DNA from: an uncultured bacterium
Lineage (GTDB): Bacteria; Planctomycetota; UBA1135; GCA-002686595
Reading direction: 5' to 3'
DNA: 64,000 nucleotides
Assembly (NCBI GenBank): GCA_938075305.1
Contig: CALJGV010000019.1
Location: forward strand, 49,651 to 113,650
Below the pieces are notes generated by a model that was given only the letters and a program-made list of their open reading frames with translations, was not told the DNA's origin and made no database searches. This document shows, one piece after another, positions 1-9,483 of the stretch. The translations under genes were made by a program, and so were the position numbers. Position 1 is the first letter of the stretch, and each line of letters starts with the position of its first letter.

Positions 1-95
1 GGGGCTGGTCGGCGTTGGGCATGGGTGGTCGGGCGGATCGCCTGCGGGCTCACGCGGCGCAGGATCCGCCGGGTTGGGCGTGGAAGGATGCCGCC

Positions 96-1628
96 TCAGC
101 GGACCCACTTCCAGCGGTAGACGTCGTGCTGCGGCGCAAGGGGCCAGACGACCGCCACGGCTCGGCCGCGGATCAGGTCTCGGGCGACGAGCGGCGCGAC
201 GTCGTCGGACAGGCGCGACGCCTCACCTCGCTCGAAGACGTGCCGCTCCCCCAGGGTGTCGCGGAGTACGAGCTGCTCCCACTTGCGCTTGCTGGGAAGA
301 TACAGCGGGTTGGCGTCCGGCCGCGGCGAGCTGCTCTCCCGGAGGTTGCCGCTCACGGTCTCACCGGCACGTTCGCCCTCTTCGATCTGGAACTGAACGA
401 GGGTCCAGTCCCGGCCGTCGGAGGAGTCCTGGCTGTTGTCGCCCAGCACCACGTAGTTGCCCGGCGGGATGTTCCAGCGGCTCACCTTCTGGCGGGTGGG
501 GTCGAAGGTGTAGTAGATGTCGCGCCAGACCCTCATGTCGTCGACCGTGGTGGTCGAACCCTCAGGTGCCTCGATCCGGAGGGTCACCTTCGAGCGTGCC
601 CGATCCGGCGCGGGAGGGATCTCCGCGGCGGCGACCTCATTTCCGTCGATCCGCAGGGCCAGCCGGTCGTTGAGGTTCTCCACCTCGACCTCGTAGCGGT
701 CCCCGGTGGTGAGGCGGGCAGGTTCGCCGTCCGGCATCCCGGCCGCCACGACCTCGAGGTCGCCCGAATCGAGCCCGCCCGCGGTGATCCGCGCACGCTC
801 GCTCGCCGGCGCGGCGGGGCCTGGCAGGATGAACTTGAAGCGTCGCCGGCCCTCGTGCAGCTCGATCGCGACCTCGCGGCAGCCAGCGTCCGCCCGGACC
901 TCACAGCGCGCGCGGAGGTCCGAGACGTCGTTGAAGTTGGACCCCTTCTTCTGGGTGATGATCTTGTCCTTGATGCCCTCGGGGTAGCCGTCGACGTAGT
1001 TGTCGCGGATCGACTCGTAGGTCCTGGGGAAGGTGGCCTCGCCGCGGCCGGTCGCCGAAAACTCGTCGCCGGACGAGCTCGGCTTGATCTTCCAGCGGCC
1101 CGCGGTCCCCGTGGACATCTTCCACTCGCCCTCGGTATCGAGGCGCCGGAGCTGGGCATCCTGGATCGAGCGGGGGCGGCGGAGGATCGTGAAGTCCTCC
1201 TGACCCACCGGACGGATCCAGGGGTCCCCGCCGCGGATCTCGAGCTCCTCACCGGGCATCCCGATGATGCGCTTGATGAAGTTCTTCGAGCTGTCCAGCG
1301 GGTAGTTGAAGACGGCGATCTCGAAGCGCTCGGGGTCCCTGAAGTGATAGGAGAACTTGTCGACGATGACGCGGTCGAAGATCCCCGTCTCGGCGTTGCC
1401 CATCAGGGTCGGCTGCATCGACCCCGTCGGGATCTTGTAGGCCTCGACCACGAAGTACTTGAAGAGGACGATGGTGGCGATCGCGACGGCCACGGCCTCG
1501 ATGTTGTCTCGCCAGGGGTGGCTCTTCTGCTTGCTCGCAGGCTCGGACGCGGCCACCTTCGACATCGCCCCCGTCATGGGTGCGGAGGAGACGAAGGGCT
1601 TGTCTTGGTTCGGCTCGGGATCAGGCAC
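96..1628 (-). CDS. lepB: Signal peptidase I with large insertion
   Basis: Type I signal peptidase, which cleaves signal peptides from exported preproteins at the outer face of the inner membrane. One membrane segment (about residues 43-61) is followed by the catalytic serine in PTGSMQPTL (Ser70) and the general-base lysine in NFIKRIIGMPGE (Lys119). The GDNSQDSSDGRDW box lies near residues 394-406. The lysine and that box are about 275 residues apart, against roughly 125 in the E. coli enzyme (from memory). The extra sequence (about residues 140-385) looks like a beta-sandwich insert with a stretch resembling DUF1080/LamG-type domains (LALRIDGNEV). The start is GTG; an in-frame ATG at residue 18 is an alternative, because the first 35 residues are low-complexity and precede the membrane anchor. 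The call is firm; the role of the insert is unknown. Confidence 0.93.
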   Translation of the reverse strand: MPDPEPNQDKPFVSSAPMTGAMSKVAASEPASKQKSHPWRDNIEAVAVAIATIVLFKYFVVEAYKIPTGSMQPTLMGNAETGIFDRVIVDKFSYHFRDPERFEIAVFNYPLDSSKNFIKRIIGMPGEELEIRGGDPWIRPVGQEDFTILRRPRSIQDAQLRRLDTEGEWKMSTGTAGRWKIKPSSSGDEFSATGRGEATFPRTYESIRDNYVDGYPEGIKDKIITQKKGSNFNDVSDLRARCEVRADAGCREVAIELHEGRRRFKFILPGPAAPASERARITAGGLDSGDLEVVAAGMPDGEPARLTTGDRYEVEVENLNDRLALRIDGNEVAAAEIPPAPDRARSKVTLRIEAPEGSTTTVDDMRVWRDIYYTFDPTRQKVSRWNIPPGNYVVLGDNSQDSSDGRDWTLVQFQIEEGERAGETVSGNLRESSSPRPDANPLYLPSKRKWEQLVLRDTLGERHVFERGEASRLSDDVAPLVARDLIRGRAVAVVWPLAPQHDVYRWKWVR

Positions 1629-1807
1629 GCGGGAGAGAATAGCCGAGGGAGCGCCCGGGTGCCCGGCAACAGGCGGATCCCGGTGGGCGCTTCACGGGTC
1701 GCCTTACGCATTGCCTTACGGGGCGCGGGCGGGGTCCAGGCCACGGACGCGCCCCGTTCCGTCGGTCCCGCTGGAATCGAGGTCAGCGGCTTCGGCAGGA
1801 TGGGGTC

Positions 1808-2128
1808 ATGTTCGAATTCCACGAAGCCGAGGAGCTCCTGCGGACGGCTACCCCGCCGCGGGCGGGCTCCACCAGTTGGTATGACGCCTGCGACCTGGTG
1901 GCGACGGAGATCAAGCGCCGGCTCCGGGAGCGGTTCGGGCGGGGCTTCCCCGTCGATGTGTACGGCGACGAGGTCGGGCTCATCGTCCGGGTCCGCGGTG
2001 ACGGGTACGGAGTGACGCCCTGGAGCGTCGACCTGCCCTTCGACCCCGCCAGGCCCCTCGCCCCGCAGACCGCGGCGCTCATGGAGCGGGTAGACCGGGA
2101 GGTCGCCGCGGCCTACGTGGTGGACTGA
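1808..2128 (+). CDS. Hypothetical protein, 106 aa
   Basis: I do not recognise this protein. It is a small, soluble, acidic protein with no signal peptide or membrane segment. An N-terminal helical part (HEAEELL to ATEIKRRLRERF) is followed by a probable beta-rich part (VDVYGDEVGLIVRVRGDGYGV). The ATG at 1808 gives a compact reading frame, diverging from the signal peptidase gene about 180 bp away. It lies 75 bp upstream of the M64 peptidase gene on the same strand, so co-transcription is possible. The amino-acid composition looks coding, and the overlapping minus-strand frames look like shadows. Confidence 0.6.
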   Translation: MFEFHEAEELLRTATPPRAGSTSWYDACDLVATEIKRRLRERFGRGFPVDVYGDEVGLIVRVRGDGYGVTPWSVDLPFDPARPLAPQTAALMERVDREVAAAYVVD

Positions 2129-2203
2129 GACCCTGGGCGCCATGGCGCTCGCTTCGCAGCCGGGCGCGGAGCGAGGGAGAGCCGAAGCCACTATCCTCGG
2201 GGC

Positions 2204-3613
2204 ATGAAGGCCCTGCTCGCTCTGCCGTTGTTGCTCTGGCTCCTCCCTCCCTCCGCGTCCCGACCGGCCGCGGTCGATGGGGACGCCGCGGCCCTCCTGG
2301 AGAAGGCCGAGTCGCGGGCCGAGAGCGGCAAGTACCGGGAGGCACAGCGCCTCTACAAGAAGCTGGCCGAGGACTTTGTCGGGACCCCAGAGGGCCGGGT
2401 CGGCGAGCGCCGCTCCAAGCCCAGCGCTTTCCTCGGGGCGGCCGACATCGTCCGGCACGGCGACTCCTCCAACCGCGTGGACATCGTGCTCATGGGGGAG
2501 GGCTATCAGCTGAAGGAGATGAAGGCCTTCACAAAGCTCGCCGATGACCTGCCGGATTACTTCCGAAGGAACCGGACCATCGGCGAGTACTACAGCTACT
2601 TCAACTTCATCCGCGCGGACCTTGTCAGCGCCGACAACGGCGTGGACGGCTTCGGGCGCGAGTACGACACCGCCCTCGGGGGTCACATCCTCGGGACCTA
2701 CGCCGGGCACGTGGGCGTGAACGGGGGCGAGGTGCGCCGGATGCTGGATGAGCTGCCGGCACACGACGGGCAGGCGATCGTCTTCGCGAAGCTCGGGGTC
2801 CTCGGCTCGGGTGGCGGCGGGATCGCCACCATCGGCGGCCGCAACATGAAGACCACGCTGCATGAGTTCGGTCACTCGTTCGGGCGCCTCTCGGACGAGT
2901 ACAGCAGCGAGACCCACAAACGCGGGCCCACCAAGGCCAACGTCAACGTGACCGACAACCCGGACCCCGAGAGGGCGCCGTGGAAGCACTTCATCGACGC
3001 CAAGGTGCCCGGGGTAGACATGTACCAGGGCGCCGATGGTCGCGCGCGCGGCGCGTGGCGACCCACTGCCAACGGCTGCATCATGGGCGCGGGCGAGTTC
3101 TATTGCCCGGTCTGCCGTGAGCAGCTCGTGAAGCTGATCTACTCGATGGTGGACCCCATCGACAGGGCGGCGCCGGCGCCTCACGGGAGTCGGTCGGACG
3201 AGGAGCATGTGGTCGAGGGCAAGGAGCTGGTCCTCGAGGTGACCGCCATGCAGCCGGCGAGCCACATGCTTCTGGTGGACTGGTGGGTCTTCCCCGAGGC
3301 CGACGCGCCCCGGTCCACGGTCAGCGATAGCTCCTTCGCGGCCCCCGCGAAGCGGGGCCGGCGGTCGACGCGGAACCCGGTCGAGCTCGCGCCCATCGAG
3401 GCCAAGCCGGATCAGAGGAGCAAGGGCAAGCGCGACGGCGAGCACGAGTTCCGCTTCAAGCGCAGCGCCTTCGAGCCCGGCCGCTACCGGGTGGTCTGCC
3501 GCGTCACCGACCCCGCCAAGCTGCGGGGGGACCGTCACCCCTGGGTACTGAAGGACGACCGCGGCCTCCTCCAGAGCGAGGTCGGCTGGTGGGTGCGGGT
3601 GCCCGTCGAGTGA
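2204..3613 (+). CDS. Secreted M64-family zinc metallopeptidase
   Basis: Exported metalloprotease of the IgA-peptidase M64 type. A signal peptide (about residues 1-20, MKALLALPLLLWLL) leads into a short tetratricopeptide-like helix pair (residues 25-60), then the catalytic domain. The zinc motif HEFGHSFGRLSDEY starts at residue 220: His220 and His224 bind zinc, Glu221 is catalytic and Asp230 is the likely third ligand, as is usual for this family. The upstream stretch DIVLMGEGYQ is the typical M64 core strand, and the cysteines in CIMGAGEFYCPVC are also typical. The last 150 residues form a beta-rich domain. It probably degrades external protein; the substrate cannot be read from the sequence. 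The gene is convergent with lepA. Confidence 0.85.
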   Translation: MKALLALPLLLWLLPPSASRPAAVDGDAAALLEKAESRAESGKYREAQRLYKKLAEDFVGTPEGRVGERRSKPSAFLGAADIVRHGDSSNRVDIVLMGEGYQLKEMKAFTKLADDLPDYFRRNRTIGEYYSYFNFIRADLVSADNGVDGFGREYDTALGGHILGTYAGHVGVNGGEVRRMLDELPAHDGQAIVFAKLGVLGSGGGGIATIGGRNMKTTLHEFGHSFGRLSDEYSSETHKRGPTKANVNVTDNPDPERAPWKHFIDAKVPGVDMYQGADGRARGAWRPTANGCIMGAGEFYCPVCREQLVKLIYSMVDPIDRAAPAPHGSRSDEEHVVEGKELVLEVTAMQPASHMLLVDWWVFPEADAPRSTVSDSSFAAPAKRGRRSTRNPVELAPIEAKPDQRSKGKRDGEHEFRFKRSAFEPGRYRVVCRVTDPAKLRGDRHPWVLKDDRGLLQSEVGWWVRVPVE

Positions 3614-3667
3614 GCGCAGGCCGGGCCCCGCGGCCCGAGCGGCGCGCCGCCGCCAGGCGCCCGGCGA

Positions 3668-5461
<1,794 letters not shown>

Positions 5462-5486
5462 TCGTCTGAGACGCGGCGCGCCTTGT

Positions 5487-6107
5487 TCAGCTGTCCTTGA
5501 GGAGTCGGGAGAGCGCGGGCTCGAGCTCCCTGAGCGCTCGGCCGCGGTGACTCACCGCGGCCTTCTCATCGCCCGAGAGGGTCGCGAACACCAGCCCTGT
5601 GACCGGGAACCCTTCCTCGGAGAACTCGAAGAGCGGATCGTATCCGAATCCGCCCTCGCCCTGAGGCTCCCGCAGGATCCTCCCGTGTGTGCGACCGATG
5701 GCCTCGTGTGCGATCTCGCCGGTGTCGGGCCGGGCGAGCGCCAGGGCGCACACGAAGGAGGCCTTGCGGTCCCCGTCCGGGACCTCCGCCAGCTCCCGCA
5801 GCAACTTGGCGTTGTTGGCCTCATCGTCCCCGTGGGTCCCGGCGTACCGGGCCGAGTACACGCCCGGAGCCCCGCCGAGGGCGTCGACCTCCAGCCCGGA
5901 GTCATCGGCCAGGGTCCAAAGGCCGGAGTGCTGGGCGGCCTCGCGGGCCTTCTTCGCCGCGTTGGCGGCGAAGGTGTCCCCGTCCTCGACGCACTCGGGC
6001 AGCCCGCCGATGTCCGCAGGCTGCACCACCTCGACCCCCAGGGGCGCGGTGATCCGCTGCAGCTCGACGAGCTTCTTGCGGTTGCCAGAGGCGAGGAGGA
6101 GCTTCAT
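5487..6107 (-). CDS. rdgB: XTP/dITP diphosphatase (non-canonical purine NTP pyrophosphatase)
   Basis: HAM1/RdgB-family house-cleaning enzyme that hydrolyses dITP and XTP to monophosphates and keeps deaminated purines out of DNA and RNA. At 206 aa it has full length. The N-terminal LLLASGNRKKLVEL is the nucleotide-binding segment, LADDSGLEVDAL carries the catalytic acidic residues, and GGFGYDPLF is the conserved substrate-specificity loop. Its ATG lies one base after the rph stop codon, so the two are translationally adjacent. The pairing of rph with rdgB is common in bacteria. Confidence 0.97.
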   Translation of the reverse strand: MKLLLASGNRKKLVELQRITAPLGVEVVQPADIGGLPECVEDGDTFAANAAKKAREAAQHSGLWTLADDSGLEVDALGGAPGVYSARYAGTHGDDEANNAKLLRELAEVPDGDRKASFVCALALARPDTGEIAHEAIGRTHGRILREPQGEGGFGYDPLFEFSEEGFPVTGLVFATLSGDEKAAVSHRGRALRELEPALSRLLKDS

Positions 6108-6108
6108 T

Positions 6109-6825
6109 TCAGCCCTTCAGCGCCTGGTTCTGGAGCTCGAAGATCCGCCGGATCCCCGACTCGCCCAGGTCGATCAGCTGGTTCAGCTCGGCGCGGTCGA
6201 AGGGCGCGCCCTCGGCGGCGCCCTGAACCTCCACGAACTTTCCATCGCCGGTCATGACGAGGTTCATGTCGCTCTCGGCCTTGCTGTCCTCCTTGTAGCA
6301 GAGGTCCGCCATGGGCGTCCCGCCCACGACCCCGACCGACACGGCACCGAGCTGCGACACCAGGGGCCAGCTGCGGAGCTTGCGTTGCTCGTCGAGGCGC
6401 GTGAGCGCGTCGTGGAGCGCGACGTAGGCGCCGCTGATGGCGGCGGTGCGCGTTCCCCCGTCGGCCTGGAGCACGTCACAGTCCACCCAGATCGTCCGCT
6501 CGGTGAGGGCCTTGAGGTCGACCACGGCGCGCAGGGCGCGGCCGATCAGCCGCTGGATCTCCACGGAGCGGCCATCCACGCGAGCGCCCTTGTCCCGGGC
6601 CTTGCGGTCGTGGGTCGAGCTGGGGAGCATCGAGTACTCCGCGGTGACCCAGCCGCCGCCCTTTCCCTTGAGGAAGTGCGGGACGCTCTCCTGGACGAAG
6701 GCGGTGCAGAGCACCCGGGTCTCGCCGAAGCAGGTCAGCACAGAGCCCTGGGCGTGGTTGGTGAAGCCGCGCTGGAAGGTGATCGGTCGGAGCTGCTCGG
6801 GGGTGCGGCCGTCGCTTCGCTGCAT
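6109..6825 (-). CDS. rph: Ribonuclease PH
   Basis: Phosphorolytic 3'-5' exoribonuclease that trims tRNA 3' ends. I start it at the ATG of [14 protein letters not shown] (238 aa, the usual family size). The open frame extends 34 codons further upstream, but that extension is proline-rich and unlike the family. Conserved segments include RSDGR at the start, [11 protein letters not shown], the phosphate-binding [13 protein letters not shown] helix ([14 protein letters not shown]) and [19 protein letters not shown]. It is followed immediately by rdgB and lepA on the same strand. Confidence 0.96.
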   Translation of the reverse strand: MQRSDGRTPEQLRPITFQRGFTNHAQGSVLTCFGETRVLCTAFVQESVPHFLKGKGGGWVTAEYSMLPSSTHDRKARDKGARVDGRSVEIQRLIGRALRAVVDLKALTERTIWVDCDVLQADGGTRTAAISGAYVALHDALTRLDEQRKLRSWPLVSQLGAVSVGVVGGTPMADLCYKEDSKAESDMNLVMTGDGKFVEVQGAAEGAPFDRAELNQLIDLGESGIRRIFELQNQALKG

Positions 6826-6966
6826 GGGAATCGAGGGGCGTGGGGGAGGGGGGAGGCCTCGAATCGAGGGCGGGGAGTGTAGTGAAGGGGGCCCCCGGGT
6901 GGGCCTTGGAAGGGCCAGCAACCCCACTCCGTCGCGACAGGGGACGCCCGTCGCAGGCCCGCGCCC

Positions 6967-7716
6967 TCAGGGGGCAGACTGGACGCTGCGCACATGGGCC
7001 ACCGGGAGGTGACGGGCGCGGCCCCCCTCCTCGATCCGGAGACCCAGGAACGGGTCAAGGCCGGTCCAGGTGCCGGTGACCTGCTGCTCCGCGCCCTCGA
7101 CGAGCACGCGTTCGCCCCCAAGGGCGCAGCGCTTGAAGAACTCGGTGTAGAGCCCGCCGGGGCTCTGGCTCACCGCCGCAGTCCGACGCTCCAACGCGGT
7201 CAGGAGCCCCTCCTCCGCACCGGCGAGCTCGAGGCCGGGGGCCACCTCGTCGAGCGAGGCAACGGGGCGCTCCGAGCGGAGCGCGGACGAGGGGCCGGGC
7301 CCAGAGACGTTGAGCCCGATCCCCAGAACGAAGGTCGCCGGACCCTCGGCCCGCAGGCCCCGGGACTCCGCGAGGACCCCGGCGATCTTCGCGCCCGCGG
7401 GCGTGGTGACGTCGTTGGGCCACTTGATCACGACGTCGGCGCCGCCCGATGCCACGAGGTCGTGCACCGCCAGCGCTCCCGCGCAGGTCCAAGCGCCCGG
7501 GGGCGGCATCGTCTCCGACCGGAGGACCACGCTGAGGTAGAGGCCGCCGGCCTCACTCTCCCATCGCCGGCCCCTGGTCCCGCGCCCGGCGGTCTGCGCC
7601 TCGGCGATGAACGCGTCACCGTGCCGAGCCTCACCGGCCTCGATGGCCGCGAAGGCCAGGTCGTTCGTGGAGGCGACGACCCCGTGATGGAAGCGTCTCC
7701 AGGGGGGAGGGGGCAT
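6967..7716 (-). CDS. birA: Biotin--[acetyl-CoA-carboxylase] ligase
   Basis: Group I biotin protein ligase, which makes biotinyl-AMP and transfers biotin to the carboxyl-carrier protein of acetyl-CoA carboxylase. The start is the ATG of MPPPPWRRFHHGVVASTNDL; the much longer open frame upstream is a shadow of the protease gene. Visible motifs are STNDLA, the biotin/ATP loop GRGTRGRRWES, and KWPNDV. No N-terminal helix-turn-helix domain precedes the catalytic core, so it should lack the repressor function of E. coli BirA. The gene begins 10 bp after the end of the FHA-protease gene, so it probably shares that transcript. Confidence 0.93.
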   Translation of the reverse strand: MPPPPWRRFHHGVVASTNDLAFAAIEAGEARHGDAFIAEAQTAGRGTRGRRWESEAGGLYLSVVLRSETMPPPGAWTCAGALAVHDLVASGGADVVIKWPNDVTTPAGAKIAGVLAESRGLRAEGPATFVLGIGLNVSGPGPSSALRSERPVASLDEVAPGLELAGAEEGLLTALERRTAAVSQSPGGLYTEFFKRCALGGERVLVEGAEQQVTGTWTGLDPFLGLRIEEGGRARHLPVAHVRSVQSAP

Positions 7717-7726
7717 GGGGCTCAGG

Positions 7727-9400
7727 TCACTCCGAGCCGGCGGCGGGGGGCCAGAGCTCGGCGGCCAGGTGAATCGGGATGCCGTAGCCGATGGTGTAGA
7801 CCGCCGTCTGGTCCGGGAGCGCCTGGACGCTGACGACGATCCCGACCACGCGGCCTGCGGTGTCGGTGATGGGGCCGCCGCTGTTCCCCGGGTGCACGCC
7901 CGCGTCCACCTGAATCTGGTCCCCGACCTTGCGCGACAGGATCCCGCGGAAGATGGAGGAGATGACGGTCTCTCCGTCCTGGACCGCGAGGAACCCAAGC
8001 GGGAAGCCGACGAGGAAGATGTCGCTCCCGGGCTCGGGGAGGGGAACCTCCGTGGAGAAGGCCGCGTGGACCGGCATGCCCGCGAACGGCTCGATCTTGA
8101 GCAGCGCCAGGTCAACGCCCTTGCTGCTGGTGGAGTGAACCTCGGCGGCGTGCCGCTTGGACTGGTCGGAGAATACGACCGTGAGCTCCACGATCTGCTC
8201 GAGCAGCGGCGTGCCTCGTATCGCGCGCAGGAGCTCGTTGTCCGGCGGTCCCACCACGTGGGCGTTGGTGAAGATCCAGCCGTCCTCGTCGATGCAGAAG
8301 CCGGAGCCCGTGGACTCGAGGACGAACTCGGTCCCGCGCCCCTCGAAGTTGGGCTCCGCGGCAGGGCCCACCCCGTCGAGAAAGAGCAGCTCACCCGTCT
8401 CCACGTTCCGAATCCGGACCTTGTTCTCGATGAGCACCACCGAGCGTCGAACGTCGGCCACACCGCTCACCCGGGCCTGTGCCAGGTTCACGGGGTCGAG
8501 CAGGTCGACCTTCTGCCGGGCGTCGCGGAGTTCACTGCGCGTGGTGTCGAGATCCGCACGCGCGGCCTCCAGGTCCCGGACGACCCGGTCGAGCACGCCC
8601 TTCTCGCTGCCGCTTCGCTCGAGCTCGACCACCCGCTCGCGCAGGCGGCTCTCCTCGGCGGCGCGGGACTTGACCGAGGCCTCGAGCGTCTCCGCCCGCC
8701 GGAGGAGGTCCCCCTCGAGGGAGCGCAGGGTGGCGAGCCTTGACTCGGACCGATCGGACTCCTCGGCGGCGCGGTCACGCTCGCGCTGGTCGAGGGCGGC
8801 GATCTGGGCGTAGGCGTCGGCCAGGCGCTCCTCGTACTCGACCGAGCGGGCGTCGAGCTGCTCCTTCATGTCGCTCGCGCTGCGCCGGGACTCCCAGGCG
8901 ACCCAGGCGAACGCGCCGAGCAGCAGGGTGACGAGAATGGACAACCGCAGCCGGCTGCCGCGCTGGCCCCGCTCCACGATCTCCTCGACCTCGCCCGTGT
9001 TCGGGCGCAGCTCCTCGCGGCGCACGAACACCGTGTCGTTCAGCTCGCGGCCGCCGACCACCAGGAACTTCGGCCCCACGCTGCCGAGCCGGACGAGGTC
9101 GCCCACCGCCAGCTCCACCGCGCCCTGGACCGGCTGGCCGTTGACGAGGGTGCCGTTGCTGGAGCCGAGGTCCTCGACCGTGAGCACGGTCCCGCGCCGC
9201 TCGAAGCGGCAGTGGTGGGCCGAGACCGAGGGGTAGCGGCCCTCCACAAGGGCGATGTCGTTGTCCTCTGCCCTCCCCGCCGTCAGGCCCGCGTCGGCGT
9301 CCCCGCCCCGGTCCTGCCGCAGGTCCATGGGGGCGGGGTACCCGACCACGTCCACGGGCTTGAGGCGCAGGGCGCCAGCGGGTGCGAAGGGGTCCTTCAT
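7727..9400 (-). CDS. Membrane-anchored FHA-domain trypsin-like serine protease
   Basis: Three-part protein of 557 aa. Residues about 40-115 are a forkhead-associated (phosphothreonine-binding) domain with GRAEDND, VSAHHCRF and DLGSSNGTLVNG. A single membrane segment follows (about 150-170, LSILVTLLLGAFAWVAW), then a long charged coiled coil (about 175-310), then an HtrA/trypsin-fold protease. The catalytic triad is visible as His381 (TNAHVV), Asp430 (GVDLALLKIE) and Ser507 (GNSGGP). No PDZ domain follows. The predicted topology puts FHA in the cytoplasm and the protease outside the inner membrane, so it could couple Ser/Thr kinase signalling to envelope proteolysis; that is inference. birA follows after 10 bp. 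Confidence 0.88.
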   Translation of the reverse strand: MKDPFAPAGALRLKPVDVVGYPAPMDLRQDRGGDADAGLTAGRAEDNDIALVEGRYPSVSAHHCRFERRGTVLTVEDLGSSNGTLVNGQPVQGAVELAVGDLVRLGSVGPKFLVVGGRELNDTVFVRREELRPNTGEVEEIVERGQRGSRLRLSILVTLLLGAFAWVAWESRRSASDMKEQLDARSVEYEERLADAYAQIAALDQRERDRAAEESDRSESRLATLRSLEGDLLRRAETLEASVKSRAAEESRLRERVVELERSGSEKGVLDRVVRDLEAARADLDTTRSELRDARQKVDLLDPVNLAQARVSGVADVRRSVVLIENKVRIRNVETGELLFLDGVGPAAEPNFEGRGTEFVLESTGSGFCIDEDGWIFTNAHVVGPPDNELLRAIRGTPLLEQIVELTVVFSDQSKRHAAEVHSTSSKGVDLALLKIEPFAGMPVHAAFSTEVPLPEPGSDIFLVGFPLGFLAVQDGETVISSIFRGILSRKVGDQIQVDAGVHPGNSGGPITDTAGRVVGIVVSVQALPDQTAVYTIGYGIPIHLAAELWPPAAGSE

Positions 9401-9483
9401 CGGCCACCAGAGCTTGCCGAGTCCTCCGCGCGGGCGCGATACACTCGCACCGTTCTCTTCTCCGCCGCTCTCGCCACAAAGCC

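Noticed and set aside
7717..8463. Upstream extension of the birA open frame (about 249 codons)
   Set aside because: It is Ser/Arg-rich shadow sequence lying over the protease gene. The biotin ligase starts at ATG 7716.
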